A DNA stretch of 64,000 nt. Source: Rhizobium sp. C4 (GTDB taxonomy: Bacteria > Pseudomonadota > Alphaproteobacteria > Rhizobiales > Rhizobiaceae). This document shows positions 53,583 through 63,481 of this stretch, piece after piece. The position numbers were made by a program, and so were the translations under genes. Every line of letters starts with the position of its first letter. Position 1 is the stretch's first letter. The stretch covers positions 62,001 to 126,000 of the forward strand of contig NZ_JAJNCX010000003.1 of assembly GCF_021026315.1 (NCBI RefSeq), in the 5' to 3' direction. Under the pieces are notes generated by a model. It was given only the letters and a program-made list of their open reading frames with translations. It did no database searches and was not told the DNA's origin.

Positions 53583-54146
53583 CTATCGCTTGATTGCCTT
53601 GACTTCGATCATTCGAATGCCAAAGCGCGTATTGTCTTCATCGAGAACCGTGATTTCACCGCGGCCGATCTGCCGGCCGTTGACGACGACTTCCACCGGG
53701 TCGCCGATCTTGCGGTCCAGCGCGATCGTGGCGCCCTCGGTCAGGTTCATCAGCGTCGCGACATGCATGTGGCTGTTGCCCAGCACGATCTGCACGTCGA
53801 TCGGGATGTCCATGATCAGGTCGAGATTGGAATGCAGCGCGCTGCCCGTCGTGTGGCTCTGCGAGCCGCCGCCGAAGCCGGCATCCATGCCGCCGCCAAA
53901 ACCGCCGCCGAACTGCGACAGATCCGCATCACCCATCCCACCGCCGCCGGAGGCGTCGAAATCGAAGCCGCCGCCTTCGCCGAGATCCGGCAATCCGCCC
54001 TCGGCGTCGCTCTTGAGCACGCCACGCAGGTTGTCGATCTGGTCGTCCAGCCCGGCATCGAGGTCGGGAGCAGCGTCAGACGAGAAATTCGCGAGGAAAT
54101 CATCCTCGGCGGGTGCCTCTCCGGTTTTCGTCGTCTGTTTTGCCAT
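53583..54146 (-). CDS. fliN: Flagellar motor switch protein FliN
   Basis: C-ring component. The 187-residue protein has an acidic N-terminal region (about 15-50), a glycine-rich linker (about 55-105, with repeats of FGGG) and the conserved SpoA domain (about 110-187: [48 protein letters not shown]). E. coli FliN is 137 residues, so the N-terminal extension is the unusual part, though rhizobial FliN proteins are long. The ATG at 54146 is used; an ATG at 54212 would add 22 residues. Confidence 0.92.
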   Translation of the reverse strand: MAKQTTKTGEAPAEDDFLANFSSDAAPDLDAGLDDQIDNLRGVLKSDAEGGLPDLGEGGGFDFDASGGGGMGDADLSQFGGGFGGGMDAGFGGGSQSHTTGSALHSNLDLIMDIPIDVQIVLGNSHMHVATLMNLTEGATIALDRKIGDPVEVVVNGRQIGRGEITVLDEDNTRFGIRMIEVKAIKR

Positions 54147-54423
54147 GCCCGATTTATTCCAGTTCAAACTTGCGCCAGGCGTGACCGGAAGGTCCGCCAC
54201 AGGCGCATACATGCCAAAGGTTCCGCATCCGCCTTCGTCGCGTGGCGGCGATAGAGAATCCTTAGCTGATTCTTCTTTAAAAACGATTGCTTCGCTTGCT
54301 CGAAACCAACCGATTGAAGGGAATTTGCCGAGGGTGTTGCGGGATCGACTCTAACACCCCGAAAGCCCGGGTGAGCGGGCGAGCCTGGCGTCCAAACGGA
54401 GCGCTTCAGGCCTGTCGCGGACC

Positions 54424-55398
54424 TCAGCCGATCAGATGCTCGAGCAGGTCGCTTTCGGTCGAATAGGTGTCCGTCACGCGCACCGTGTAGCGGGCGCCGC
54501 TGCGGCCGAATTCGCCGAAATAGAGTTCCTTGCCGTTGGCATTCACCTGCACCTTGACGTCGCCCATGTCCTCGAACGGGATGACGTCGCCGACCTGCAG
54601 CTTGCTGATGACGCCGAGCGTCTGCTGCTGCAGGTTGATCCGGGCTTCCACCGAGACCTGCGAGCGCTGAACCTGCTCCTTGATCTGCTCGGTCCATTCC
54701 TTCTTGGCCCGACCGGCAGCCGCGGATTTCGTCGTCGTCACCTTGGTCTTCAGGAAATTTCGCTGCGGCACGGCCAGGTGGATCAGCGATTCCGTCTTGC
54801 CGAGATTGATGATGAAGCTGATCAGCACCGCGTTGGGGTCGCGATAGCCCTCCGGAGGCTTCGGGCGGTCGCCGGCATTGTAAGGATTGCCGATCACCGG
54901 CTCGAAATTGCCGCCGGTCGCAACCGAGGTGCGCAGCACGTTGGCGACCTTGGCGAAGATCATATCCGTCAGGTCGAGTTCGATCTTGGACAGCAGGCGT
55001 TCCGACGGCGGCTCGATCATTTCCGGTGGGGCGCCAAGCATGGCCTCCACCAGCGTCATCACGAAGGCACTGCCGCAAGCCATGGTGAATTCCGGGCACC
55101 ATCCGCGCAGCGAAGCGTCGCAGAGCGCCACGGTTTCGCCGAGGCCGGCAAGCAGCTCTTCCTTCAGGCCGGTCTTCAAGGATGAGAAACGGATTTCGAT
55201 CTTGTAGCCGGTCTCGCTGTGGAAGATGTCGGGCAGGAATTCGATATAGGCCGCGGTGATTTCGCTGCAGATCCGTTCAAGGCTCGCCGCGTCGCCGAGC
55301 TCGCCCGTCATCCTGGCGAGCAGCGTCGGGTCGAACGCCTTGGGTGCCTCCGGGGAGGGGGCTTCAGAAGGAGTTACTGTTTCCGCCGTTTCAGACAT
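54424..55398 (-). CDS. fliM: Flagellar motor switch protein FliM
   Basis: C-ring protein that binds phospho-CheY2. The 324-residue protein has an N-terminal region (the CheY-binding part, proline-rich up to residue 22), a CheC-like middle domain (about 45-240) and a SpoA domain at the end (EARINLQQQTLGVISKLQVGDVIPFED). It lacks an obvious LSQxEIDAL motif at the very start, as is common in rhizobial FliM. Its start shares one base with the motA stop (TAATG). A 277-base gap separates it from fliN. Confidence 0.9.
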   Translation of the reverse strand: MSETAETVTPSEAPSPEAPKAFDPTLLARMTGELGDAASLERICSEITAAYIEFLPDIFHSETGYKIEIRFSSLKTGLKEELLAGLGETVALCDASLRGWCPEFTMACGSAFVMTLVEAMLGAPPEMIEPPSERLLSKIELDLTDMIFAKVANVLRTSVATGGNFEPVIGNPYNAGDRPKPPEGYRDPNAVLISFIINLGKTESLIHLAVPQRNFLKTKVTTTKSAAAGRAKKEWTEQIKEQVQRSQVSVEARINLQQQTLGVISKLQVGDVIPFEDMGDVKVQVNANGKELYFGEFGRSGARYTVRVTDTYSTESDLLEHLIG

Positions 55399-56276
55399 TA
55401 TGCCGCCTTCGCGTCACCGCCGCCGCCGGGGTTCATCATTTCCTGCTCGACCGCGTCGATCGACGGACGTTCCTTGGCCGAGATGGTCTTGCGGCCGTAT
55501 TCGAGCGCGACCTGCGGAACAGAGCCGTTCATGTAGGCGAGCAGCGTCTGCTTGACGATCACATAAAGGCGGTTCTGCTTTTCGCGAACCATCTTCACCG
55601 AAGCCGAGATCGGCTGGATAATACAATATGAGATCAAGATACCGGCGAATGTACCGACGAGCGCGGCGGCGATGAGTTCGCCGAGCACTTCCGGCGGCTC
55701 GCTGATGGCGCCCATGGTGTGAATGATACCCAGAACGGCCGCGACGATACCGATGGCGGGCATGGCGTCGCCCATGCCGTTGAGCGCGTTGTGCGGCTTC
55801 AGCTTGTCGTGCTCGATCGTGTTGATTTCCTCGTCCATCAGCGCTTCGATTTCGTGGCTTCGCGCATTGCCGATGATGATGAGGCGAACATAGTCGCAGA
55901 TGAAGGCGGTCAGTTCGTGGTTGGCCAGAACCGTCGGGGCAGCCTGGAAGATCGAGGATTCTTCCGGATTGTCGATATGCGCTTCGATCTCGTTGCGCGA
56001 CTTGGTGCGCAGGTCACGCATCAGCGCGTAGAGCACGCCGAGCATGTCGAGATAGTGGCGTTCATGGGGAACCTTGTTGCCGAGCGCCTCGCCCAGCGCT
56101 TTCCCCGTGTCCTTGATGACCTTCATCGGGTTGGCGATGATGAAGCCGCCCACGGCAGCGCCGATGATTTCGAGGAGTTCGTACGGCTGTACAAGAACGC
56201 CGAAGTGCCCGCCCGCAGCCATGTAGCCGCCGAACACGCAGCCGAAGGTCACGACCAGACCGATGATCATGTTCAT
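55398..56276 (-). CDS. motA: Flagellar motor stator protein MotA
   Basis: Stator ion-channel subunit in the inner membrane. The 292-residue protein has four membrane helices (about 4-22, 32-52, 165-190, 198-220) with a large cytoplasmic loop between helices two and three that contacts Fli[20 protein letters not shown] and [15 protein letters not shown] include the conserved proline-containing helices. The usual partner motB lies elsewhere in rhizobia and is not in the window. It is the first gene of the leftward motA-fliM-fliN-fliG-flhB run. Confidence 0.95.
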   Translation of the reverse strand: MNMIIGLVVTFGCVFGGYMAAGGHFGVLVQPYELLEIIGAAVGGFIIANPMKVIKDTGKALGEALGNKVPHERHYLDMLGVLYALMRDLRTKSRNEIEAHIDNPEESSIFQAAPTVLANHELTAFICDYVRLIIIGNARSHEIEALMDEEINTIEHDKLKPHNALNGMGDAMPAIGIVAAVLGIIHTMGAISEPPEVLGELIAAALVGTFAGILISYCIIQPISASVKMVREKQNRLYVIVKQTLLAYMNGSVPQVALEYGRKTISAKERPSIDAVEQEMMNPGGGGDAKAA

Positions 56277-56482
56277 GCCAAATTACTCCCGTCGAAAGCG
56301 ACATTCAAACACTCTGGTATGAATTTTCCCTTGCGTGAGGCTGGCAGAGATGACCACGCGGACGGCTTCTTCCGTTTATGACGGCAATGCGAAGAATATG
56401 CGCAGGAGCGGATAAAGCCTCGCGCAAGGCGAGCACCGCACATTGGCCGCACATTCTGATCCTCCCGCATTTTGGAACCTTC

Positions 56483-57208
56483 ATGGAAACCGGCATCTAC
56501 GTGTCACTGTCTTCCCAGGTCGCGCTCGAACAGCGTCTGTCGACCCTGGCCGACAACGTGGCCAACCTGAATACCGTCGGCTTCCGGGCGACGGAGATCA
56601 AGTTTCAGGACGTCCTGCAGCGCAGCGGCGGCACCGATGTGCATTATGTAGATCCGGGAAAGGAGTTCCTGTCGGAAAAGAACGGCGCACTGACGCCGAC
56701 CGGCAACTCGCTCGACTTCGCCATTCGCGGCAATGCCTATTTCCAGGTGCAGACGCCCTCGGGGCCGGCACTCACCCGTGACGGCCGGTTTTCGTTGACA
56801 CCGAATGGCGGCCTGGTCACCGTTCAGGGCTATCCGGTTCTTGATGCGGGCGGCTCGCCCATTCAGATCGCCACGAGCGGCGGCAAGGTGGCGCTCGGCA
56901 ATGATGGCTCCATTCAGGTGGATGGACGCCGTGCCGCCGTGCTCGGGCTTTTCGAAGCCAATATGAACAATGGCTATCAACGTGTTGGTGGCTCGGCCTT
57001 CATTCCGGCGGCAGGCGCGCAGGCCGTGGTTGACCGCATCGATGCCGGCGTCGTGCAGGGCTTCGTCGAGGAGTCCAATGCCAATCCGGTCCAGGAAATG
57101 ACGCGGCTGATCATGGTCCAGCGCAATTTCGAAGACATCTCCGCCACCATGCAGAAGAACGAGACGTCGCTCGAAGAAGCCATCAAGAGCCTCGGTTCGA
57201 GGTCATGA
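56483..57208 (+). CDS. flgF: Flagellar proximal rod protein FlgF
   Basis: Rod subunit exported by the flagellar type III system. The 241-residue protein begins with the rod-protein motif METGIYVSLSSQVALEQRL and LADNVANLNTVGFRAT, and ends with the helical C-terminal block NPVQEMTRLIMVQRNFEDIS. The start was chosen because GGAA precedes it and because rod proteins start near this point; an earlier in-frame start at 56378 would add a non-rod N-terminus. Divergent from motA across a 206-base gap that should hold both promoters. Confidence 0.94.
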   Translation: METGIYVSLSSQVALEQRLSTLADNVANLNTVGFRATEIKFQDVLQRSGGTDVHYVDPGKEFLSEKNGALTPTGNSLDFAIRGNAYFQVQTPSGPALTRDGRFSLTPNGGLVTVQGYPVLDAGGSPIQIATSGGKVALGNDGSIQVDGRRAAVLGLFEANMNNGYQRVGGSAFIPAAGAQAVVDRIDAGVVQGFVEESNANPVQEMTRLIMVQRNFEDISATMQKNETSLEEAIKSLGSRS

Positions 57209-57287
57209 TGTCGCCGTCGACACACCCCGATCATCTGCGGACACGGCTGTCTGAGGCGCGCTCCTTGCGTGGGGGTGCGGCCGGGTG

Positions 57288-58679
57288 ATGGTGGAAGCGA
57301 CCGACCGAAGCGCTGCATCAAGGCTTGAAGCGCTTTCGCGCGTCGCGGCCCAATATGCCGCGCCCGAGCAGCTTTCGGCGCCGGGCGGCCGGGTCAAGAC
57401 CATTGCCGCCGGCCACTACACTGTTACCGGACTTTCCAAGCAGGTCCGCCTCGGCGACTTCGTCGGCCACACGACGGCGACGGGCGTACACCTCGGCGAG
57501 GTGGTCCGCGTCGAGCCGGAAGCCGTCTTCGTCTGCCCGATCGAACCGGGCGAACCTATCGGCATCGGCGATGTCGTGCTGCGCAAGGGCGCCTTCCGTC
57601 TCGCACCCGACGCGAGCTGGTGCGGCCGCACGATCAATGCGCTGGGCGATCCCATCGACGGTCTCGGTCCGTTGGTTCAGGGCCCGGTTCGGCGGCCGAT
57701 TTCCGCCAACGCGCCACCTTCCATGCTGCGTTCGCGGGTGGAGCGCGGCTTCAAGACCGGCGTGAAGGCGATCGATATCTTCTCGCCGCTCTGCCTCGGC
57801 CAGCGCCTCGGGATTTTCGCCGGCTCCGGTGTCGGCAAGTCCACCCTTCTGTCCATGCTGGCGCGCGCCGACTCCTTCGATCGCGTCGTGATCGCCCTTG
57901 TCGGCGAACGCGGACGCGAAGTGCGCGAATTCATCGAGGATACGCTCGGCGACAATCTGCGGAAGTCGGTGGCCATCGTCGCGACCAGTGATGAAAGCCC
58001 GATGCTGCGCAAGATGGCCCCGCTCTCAGCCATCACCATTGCCGAACAGTTTCGCGACAATGGCGACAACGTTCTCCTGATCGTCGACAGCGTCACGCGG
58101 TTTGCTCATGCGATCCGCGAGGTCGCGGTTGCCTCGGGCGAGCCGCCTGTGGCGCGCGGCTATCCGGCCTCCGTGTTCACCGAGTTGCCGCGCCTTCTCG
58201 AACGAGCAGGACCCGGCGAAGAAGGCAAGGGCACCATCACGGCGATCATCTCGATCCTCGTCGATGGCGACAATCACAACGACCCGATCGCCGACTCCAC
58301 CCGCGGCATTCTCGACGGCCATATCGTCATGGAGCGGTCGCTGGCGGAGGAGGGGCGCTATCCGCCGATCAATCCGCTGGCCTCGATTTCCCGTCTGGCA
58401 CGCAAGGCGTGGACACCGGACGAGGAAAAGCTGGTGTCGCGCCTGAAATCGCTGATCCACAAATACGAGGAAACGAGCGACCTGCGCCTTATCGGCGGCT
58501 ATCGCCCGGGCTCCGATCCGGAGGTCGACATGGCCGTCCGGCAGGTGCCCGTCATCTATGAAATGCTCAAGCAGTCTCCCGGCGACCAGCCCTCGCCGGA
58601 TGCATTTGCCGATCTGGCGGCGGCGCTCCGCAATGCCGCCATGCCGCAGGCACAACCGGCCAACGTTCGAAGGAACTGA
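57288..58679 (+). CDS. fliI: Flagellar export ATPase FliI
   Basis: Soluble ATPase of the flagellar export apparatus. From the ATG at 57288 it has 463 residues. The Walker A motif is GSGVGKST (about 179-186, Lys184), followed by FRDNGDNVLLIVDSVTRFAHA (Walker B) and the C-terminal SISRLARKAWTPDEEKLVSRLKS. It resembles F1-ATPase beta subunits. A GTG just before the ATG is an alternative. It is followed by an uncharacterised gene three bases later. Confidence 0.95.
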   Translation: MVEATDRSAASRLEALSRVAAQYAAPEQLSAPGGRVKTIAAGHYTVTGLSKQVRLGDFVGHTTATGVHLGEVVRVEPEAVFVCPIEPGEPIGIGDVVLRKGAFRLAPDASWCGRTINALGDPIDGLGPLVQGPVRRPISANAPPSMLRSRVERGFKTGVKAIDIFSPLCLGQRLGIFAGSGVGKSTLLSMLARADSFDRVVIALVGERGREVREFIEDTLGDNLRKSVAIVATSDESPMLRKMAPLSAITIAEQFRDNGDNVLLIVDSVTRFAHAIREVAVASGEPPVARGYPASVFTELPRLLERAGPGEEGKGTITAIISILVDGDNHNDPIADSTRGILDGHIVMERSLAEEGRYPPINPLASISRLARKAWTPDEEKLVSRLKSLIHKYEETSDLRLIGGYRPGSDPEVDMAVRQVPVIYEMLKQSPGDQPSPDAFADLAAALRNAAMPQAQPANVRRN

Positions 58680-58682
58680 CAT

Positions 58683-59267
58683 ATGATCGAGGATGGGGAA
58701 CCGATCAGGATGCACAAGGAGCCGTCGCGTTCGACCGACTCCATGGACCGCGTGGACATGGCGCTTTCCGCGACCGGCGTGGCGTTGGCAGTGTTTGCTG
58801 CCTTCTTTCCCTGGTATGTCTTTTTCAACTACGAACAATTTGCTCCCAAATACGGACAGATGGTCCAGAACATGCGGCGCGATCTCCCTGTCTTTGCGCC
58901 CAAGCCCGTCTTTTCCGTTTCACCGTCAGCCAGCATCAACATCAATCAGCGCCCGCCGGGGCTCGCCATGCAGGTCCCGCCGGCCCTGGATGACATCACC
59001 ACCGCGACGGTTCCGGGAGACGATGCCGACCGCAAGAAGCCGAGGGCAGACGCCGGCAGTCTCGACCAGCCGATGCCCGGGGCCGCCGGAAGCTTCCGCC
59101 TCCTGCATGTCGCCGGCGGACGCGCGCTGGTAGAGGACGGAAGTGGCATATACATGGTCGGGATAGGCGAGTTCCTTCCCGACAACAGCAAGCTCATCTC
59201 GATGGAGCAGCAGGGCGGTCAGTGGGTGCTGACAACGTCCAACGGAAACACCTTGCGGGTGAATTGA
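58683..59267 (+). CDS. Uncharacterised single-pass protein of the flagellar cluster
   Basis: A 194-residue protein with one membrane helix (about 28-48, LSATGVALAVFAAFFPWYVFF) after a charged cytoplasmic N-terminus. The rest is periplasmic and rich in proline, ending with a small domain (AAGSFRLLHVAGGRALVEDGSG and LISMEQQGGQWVLTT, about 135-194). It lies three bases after fliI and 125 bases before flgB, which is typical of rhizobial clusters. I do not recognise the family. A role in assembly of the rod or motor is plausible from position alone. Confidence 0.8.
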   Translation: MIEDGEPIRMHKEPSRSTDSMDRVDMALSATGVALAVFAAFFPWYVFFNYEQFAPKYGQMVQNMRRDLPVFAPKPVFSVSPSASININQRPPGLAMQVPPALDDITTATVPGDDADRKKPRADAGSLDQPMPGAAGSFRLLHVAGGRALVEDGSGIYMVGIGEFLPDNSKLISMEQQGGQWVLTTSNGNTLRVN

Positions 59268-59392
59268 CCGTGAGGACGGGCCGGGCGCGCTGCGTGCCGC
59301 CCGGCATTGCCGGCCAGAGCAAGTCCCACGCAAGTTTAGAAGCCTACCCTCTGTCTCATAGCCATGATTAGCTGGAATGTACGGAGCGGGCG

Positions 59393-59791
59393 ATGCAGCC
59401 TATACAGTTTTTTCAACTCGCGTCGCAGCAGGCGCAGTGGCTGTCAGTCCGCCAAAGCGTGATCTCCACGAACGTGGCCAATGCCGATACGCCCGGCTTC
59501 AAGGCGAAGGATATCGTTCCCTTTACCGAATTTCTCGATGCGGCGACGTCGCGCGGCAGCGACGGCGTGACGCTCGCCTCCACCAATCCGATGCATTTTG
59601 CCGATGCAGCCCAGAAGACGATGAATATCCGGCAGGTGGAAGACAAGTCCGGCAAGGTCAGCGCCTCGGGCAACAATGTCGGCCTGGCGCAGGAAATGAT
59701 CAAGGCGAGCGAAGCCCGTCAGGACTACGACCTGAACGCCGGTCTGGTGAAGTCGCTGAACAAGATGATGCTCATGGTCGTCAGGAGATAA
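59393..59791 (+). CDS. flgB: Flagellar proximal rod protein FlgB
   Basis: Rod subunit. The 132-residue protein contains the rod signature [18 protein letters not shown] (about 24-42) and ends with the helical block [18 protein letters not shown] lies eight bases before the ATG. It is followed by flgC at five bases. Length matches the family (about 130-140). Confidence 0.95.
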   Translation: MQPIQFFQLASQQAQWLSVRQSVISTNVANADTPGFKAKDIVPFTEFLDAATSRGSDGVTLASTNPMHFADAAQKTMNIRQVEDKSGKVSASGNNVGLAQEMIKASEARQDYDLNAGLVKSLNKMMLMVVRR

Positions 59792-59796
59792 TCAGG

Positions 59797-60222
59797 ATGA
59801 TCGTTGACCCGCTCTCCGCAAGTCTGAGAATTTCCGCATCCGGCATGGACGCGCAATCGACGCGTCTGCGCATCGTCTCGGAAAACCTCGCCAACGTCCG
59901 TTCGACCGGCGAGACGCCCGGCTCGGAACCCTATCGCCGAAAGATGGTGAGCTTTGCCCAGCACGTAGACCGCTCGAGCGGCGTGCCCGAGGTCAAGATC
60001 CAGAAGATCTTTGACGACACAAGTGCCTTCAACCTCGAATTCGACCCCGGCAATCCGGCGGCCAACAAGGACGGCTACGTCAAGATGCCCAACGTCAATC
60101 CGCTGATCGAAATGGCGGACATGCGCGAGGCAAACCGCAGCTACGAAGCCAACCTTCAAGCGATCAAGCAGGCGCGCGACATGATCAGCTCGACGATAGA
60201 CCTGCTGAGGAGCTCGTCATGA
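59797..60222 (+). CDS. flgC: Flagellar proximal rod protein FlgC
   Basis: Rod subunit of 141 residues. The signature [29 protein letters not shown] and the C-terminal block [20 protein letters not shown] are diagnostic. The ATG follows AGGAGATAATCAGG. Its stop overlaps the fliE start (ATGA), so flgBC-fliE are translated together. Confidence 0.95.
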   Translation: MIVDPLSASLRISASGMDAQSTRLRIVSENLANVRSTGETPGSEPYRRKMVSFAQHVDRSSGVPEVKIQKIFDDTSAFNLEFDPGNPAANKDGYVKMPNVNPLIEMADMREANRSYEANLQAIKQARDMISSTIDLLRSSS

Positions 60223-60533
60223 TAGATCCCATTTCCCTTTCCTCGCTGGTGCAGAACCTGTCAAGCGTCGCCAGCAAGGCGACGTCGGCGGTCGAGGATG
60301 CCTCCAAGGTCGCGGGTCCGAGCTTCGTCGATGTGCTGAAGAACACGGCAAACGATATGTTCGGCGATCTGAAGAATGCCGAAACCATGTCTTACAAGGG
60401 TGTTGAGGGCAAGGCGTCGACCCGCGAGGTCGTGGATGCCGTCATGAATGCCGACCGCTCGCTGCAGACCGCCATCGCCATCCGCGACAAGGTCGTCTCC
60501 GCCTATCTCGACATCACCAAAATGCCAATCTGA
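60219..60533 (+). CDS. fliE: Flagellar hook-basal body junction protein FliE
   Basis: A 104-residue protein that joins the MS ring to the rod. The C-terminal block [28 protein letters not shown] is the FliE signature, and the region [18 protein letters not shown] is typical. ATGA overlap with flgC. It lies 9 bases before flgG. Confidence 0.95.
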   Translation: MIDPISLSSLVQNLSSVASKATSAVEDASKVAGPSFVDVLKNTANDMFGDLKNAETMSYKGVEGKASTREVVDAVMNADRSLQTAIAIRDKVVSAYLDITKMPI

Positions 60534-60542
60534 GGATCGCCG

Positions 60543-61331
60543 ATGAGAGCTCTTTCCATAGCTGCAACCGGCATGAATGCCCAGCAGACCAATCTCGAAG
60601 TCATTTCGAACAACATTGCCAACATCAATACGACGGGCTTCAAGCGCGCCCGCGCCGAATTCACCGACCTTCTCTACCAGACGGAGCGTCAGGCCGGCAT
60701 CTCCAACGCCGCTAACGGTTCGATCGTGCCGGAAGGTGTCAATATCGGTCTCGGCGTGAAGACCGCCGCCGTGCGCAATCTGCATGAGCAGGGTCAGCTG
60801 ACCTCGACCAGCAACCCCTTCGACGTCGCGATCGTCGGCAAGGGCTGGTTTCAGGTCCTGGCTGCCGATGGCAGCACGGTCTATACCCGCGATGGCGCCT
60901 TCAACGTGAATGCGCAGGGCCAGCTGGTCACGCTCTCCGGCGCGCAGGTCATTCCGAACATCACCGTTCCGATCGACGCCAAGAACATCACGATCAACAA
61001 CACCGGACAGGTCTTCGCAATGGTCGGCAACGACACCAACGCGACCCAGCTCGGCCAGATCACGATCGCCACCTTCATCAACGATGCCGGCCTCGACGCC
61101 ATGGGTGACAACCTGTTCCGCCAGACGGCGGCATCCGGCGACCCGACGGTTGGCGTGCCGAACGATCCCGGCTTCGGCAAGCTGCAGCAGAATTATCTGG
61201 AAGCCTCGAATGTGGACCCGGTGAAGGAAATCACCGACCTCATCTCGGCCCAGCGCGCCTATGAAATGAATTCCAAGGTCATCCAAGCCGCCGACGACAT
61301 GGCTTCCGTGGTCAGCAAGAACCTGAGGTAA
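60543..61331 (+). CDS. flgG: Flagellar distal rod protein FlgG
   Basis: Distal rod subunit, 262 residues. The start [19 protein letters not shown] and the block [19 protein letters not shown] are the FlgG N-terminal signatures; the C-terminal NPVKEI-like block here reads [20 protein letters not shown]. The length is normal. It is followed by flgA with 17 bases between. Confidence 0.96.
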   Translation: MRALSIAATGMNAQQTNLEVISNNIANINTTGFKRARAEFTDLLYQTERQAGISNAANGSIVPEGVNIGLGVKTAAVRNLHEQGQLTSTSNPFDVAIVGKGWFQVLAADGSTVYTRDGAFNVNAQGQLVTLSGAQVIPNITVPIDAKNITINNTGQVFAMVGNDTNATQLGQITIATFINDAGLDAMGDNLFRQTAASGDPTVGVPNDPGFGKLQQNYLEASNVDPVKEITDLISAQRAYEMNSKVIQAADDMASVVSKNLR

Positions 61332-61348
61332 ACATCTGGAGGTTGGGC

Positions 61349-61843
61349 ATGATGCGCCGACTGCAAGAACGCAATGTCATGAAGACAGTTGTTTCCGCTT
61401 CCCTGCTGGTGCTCGCGACGGCCTTTGCTGCCCTCGCGGGTCCGACGGAAGACGGCAAGCGTTATGCCATGGTCCCGACAGCCGTGATCTACCCCGGCCA
61501 GATCATCAACGCCGGTCAGGTCAAGCGCGTCGAGGTGACCAATCCCAACTTTGCCGGCGATTACGCCACCGACTTCACCCAGGTCGACGGCATGATCACG
61601 AAGAGCACGCTCGTTCCCGATCGGGCCATCAGTGTCTCCGCGCTCCGCGAACCCTTTGCCGTCACCCACGGCCAGCAGGTCCGGCTGATCTACAGCAGCG
61701 GCACCCTGCAGATCACCGCGCTCGGCATGCCGCTTCAGGACGGCAGCGTCGGGGAACTCATTCGCGTCCGCAATGCCGATTCCGGCCTGACGGTCAGCGG
61801 AACCGTCCTCAGTCCGGGCATTGTGCAGGTGGTTTCTAAATGA
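61349..61843 (+). CDS. flgA: Flagellar P-ring chaperone FlgA
   Basis: Periplasmic chaperone for P-ring formation by FlgI. From the ATG at 61349 the protein has 164 residues, with a signal peptide (about to residue 32, ending AALAGP) and the FlgA domain (SAF-like, from PTAVIYPGQII to the C-terminal GTVLSPGIVQVV). GGAGG lies six bases before the start. A later start at 61379 also gives a signal peptide. The stop overlaps the flgI start by four bases. Confidence 0.92.
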   Translation: MMRRLQERNVMKTVVSASLLVLATAFAALAGPTEDGKRYAMVPTAVIYPGQIINAGQVKRVEVTNPNFAGDYATDFTQVDGMITKSTLVPDRAISVSALREPFAVTHGQQVRLIYSSGTLQITALGMPLQDGSVGELIRVRNADSGLTVSGTVLSPGIVQVVSK

Positions 61844-62958
61844 AATTTGTGCGTCACATTGCAGCCATCCTGTTCACCGTCTGCCTGATCCTGGCAGACG
61901 GTCAATCTGCGTTTGCGACCTCGCGCATCAAGGACATCGCCTCGCTGCAGGCCGGCCGCGACAACCAGCTGATCGGCTACGGCCTGGTCGTGGGCCTGCA
62001 GGGCACCGGCGACAGCCTTCGCTCCGCGCCGTTCACCGAACAGTCGATGCGCGCCATGCTGCAGAACCTCGGCATTTCGACGCAGGGCGGCCAGAGCCGC
62101 ACCAAGAACGTCGCGGCTGTCATGGTCACGGCAACGCTTCCGCCCTTCGCCAGCCCCGGCAGCCGCATCGACATCACCGTGTCCTCCATGGGCGACGCAA
62201 CGAACCTCCGCGGCGGCACGCTGGTCATGACATCGCTGACCGGCGCCGACGGGCAGATCTACGCCGTTGCGCAAGGCTCGGTCATCGTGTCCGGCTTTTC
62301 GGCCGACGGCGCGGCCGCATCCGTGACGCAAGGCGTGCCGACGTCCGGCCGCATACCCGGTGGCGCCATCATCGAGCGCCCCTTGCCGTCGCGTTTCAAG
62401 GACAGCGTCAATCTGGTCCTGCAGCTTCGCAACCCCGATTTTACCACGGCGGTCGGCATTTCCGACGCCATCAATGCCTGGGCAAAAGCCCGTTTCGGCT
62501 CGCCGATCGCCGAGGCGACGGACTCTCAGGAAGTCGCCGTCGCCAAGCCGAAGCAGGCCGACCTTGCCCGTCTGATGGCCGATATCGAAAACCTCGCCGT
62601 CGAGACCGATACGCCGGCCAAGGTCGTCGTCAACGAGCGCACCGGCACGATCGTGATCGGCGCCGACGTCAAGGTTTCCAAGGTCGCCGTCAGCTACGGC
62701 ACGCTCACGGTGCAGGTCACCGAAACGCCGCAGATCTCGCAGCCCAGTCCCTTCAGCCAGGGCGTGACGGCCGTCCAGCCGCAGACCGATATCAAGGCCA
62801 CCGCTGAGAGCGGCACCGTGGCAATTCTCAATGGCCCCGATCTCAAGAGCCTCGTCACCGGCCTCAACAGCATCGGCGTGAAGCCCGACGGCGTCATCGC
62901 CATCCTGCAGGGCATCAAGTCCGCGGGCGCGCTGAATGCCGAACTGGTGGTGCAGTGA
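61840..62958 (+). CDS. flgI: Flagellar P-ring protein FlgI
   Basis: Forms the periplasmic ring around the rod. The 372-residue precursor has a signal peptide (about to residue 27, ending SAFATSRI). Family blocks RDNQLIGYGLVVGLQGTGD, VTATLPPFASPGSRIDITVS and VVNERTGTIVIGADVKVS are all present. The ATGA overlap with flgA and TGATG overlap with motE show coupling. Confidence 0.96.
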   Translation: MKFVRHIAAILFTVCLILADGQSAFATSRIKDIASLQAGRDNQLIGYGLVVGLQGTGDSLRSAPFTEQSMRAMLQNLGISTQGGQSRTKNVAAVMVTATLPPFASPGSRIDITVSSMGDATNLRGGTLVMTSLTGADGQIYAVAQGSVIVSGFSADGAAASVTQGVPTSGRIPGGAIIERPLPSRFKDSVNLVLQLRNPDFTTAVGISDAINAWAKARFGSPIAEATDSQEVAVAKPKQADLARLMADIENLAVETDTPAKVVVNERTGTIVIGADVKVSKVAVSYGTLTVQVTETPQISQPSPFSQGVTAVQPQTDIKATAESGTVAILNGPDLKSLVTGLNSIGVKPDGVIAILQGIKSAGALNAELVVQ

Positions 62959-63479
62959 TGGCAGCTTTCGGTATCAAGGCAGGCAGGACCACCTGGAGGC
63001 TCGCCGCCTCCGCGTTGCTGCTGGCAACCGTTTCGGCCATGGCCAATGACACGCCTGCGGCCCCGCCCGCAAATGCGAGCATCGACGAAATCCAGCAATA
63101 TTGCTCGAACGTCGTCGATCCCGCCCGTGACCGCCGTTACCTGATGCAGAAGCAGGACCTCGAGAAGCTGAAGGCCGATGTCGATGTTCGCATCAAGGCG
63201 CTCGAGGAGCGCCGCAACGAGTATCAGGACTGGTTGAAGAAACGAAACGACTTCATGGAGACGGCGCGCCAGGACCTGGTCGACATCTACAAGAACATGA
63301 AGCCGGACGCCGCGGCACCGCGGCTGGCTGAAGTCGATGTGTATGTGGCAGCCGCCATATTGATGAAGCTCACGCCGCGCCAGTCGGGGCTGATCTTAAG
63401 TGAAATGGACCCTGCCAAGGCAGCGAAACTGACAGGGCTGATCTCCAGCGCTGCGGCTGCTCCGGCGAAAAAAGGCTAA
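62958..63479 (+). CDS. motE: MotE, chaperone for the periplasmic motility protein MotC
   Basis: In S. meliloti MotE is a periplasmic chaperone that folds and stabilises MotC and is encoded between flgI and flgH, exactly as here. The 173-residue protein has a signal peptide (about to residue 30, ending SAMANDT), a helical charged region (MQKQDLEKLKADVDVRIKAL) and a MgtE-N-like domain (about 110-165, AAAILMKLTPRQSGLILSEM). The ATG overlaps the flgI stop as TGATG. MotC itself is not in the window. Confidence 0.88.
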   Translation: MAAFGIKAGRTTWRLAASALLLATVSAMANDTPAAPPANASIDEIQQYCSNVVDPARDRRYLMQKQDLEKLKADVDVRIKALEERRNEYQDWLKKRNDFMETARQDLVDIYKNMKPDAAAPRLAEVDVYVAAAILMKLTPRQSGLILSEMDPAKAAKLTGLISSAAAAPAKKG

Positions 63480-63481
63480 TC

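Noticed and set aside
51580-54354. A 924-codon open frame antisense to flhB, fliG and fliN
   Set aside because: It lies exactly opposite well-supported flagellar genes and its composition reflects their GC-rich third positions; no motif or ribosome site supports it.
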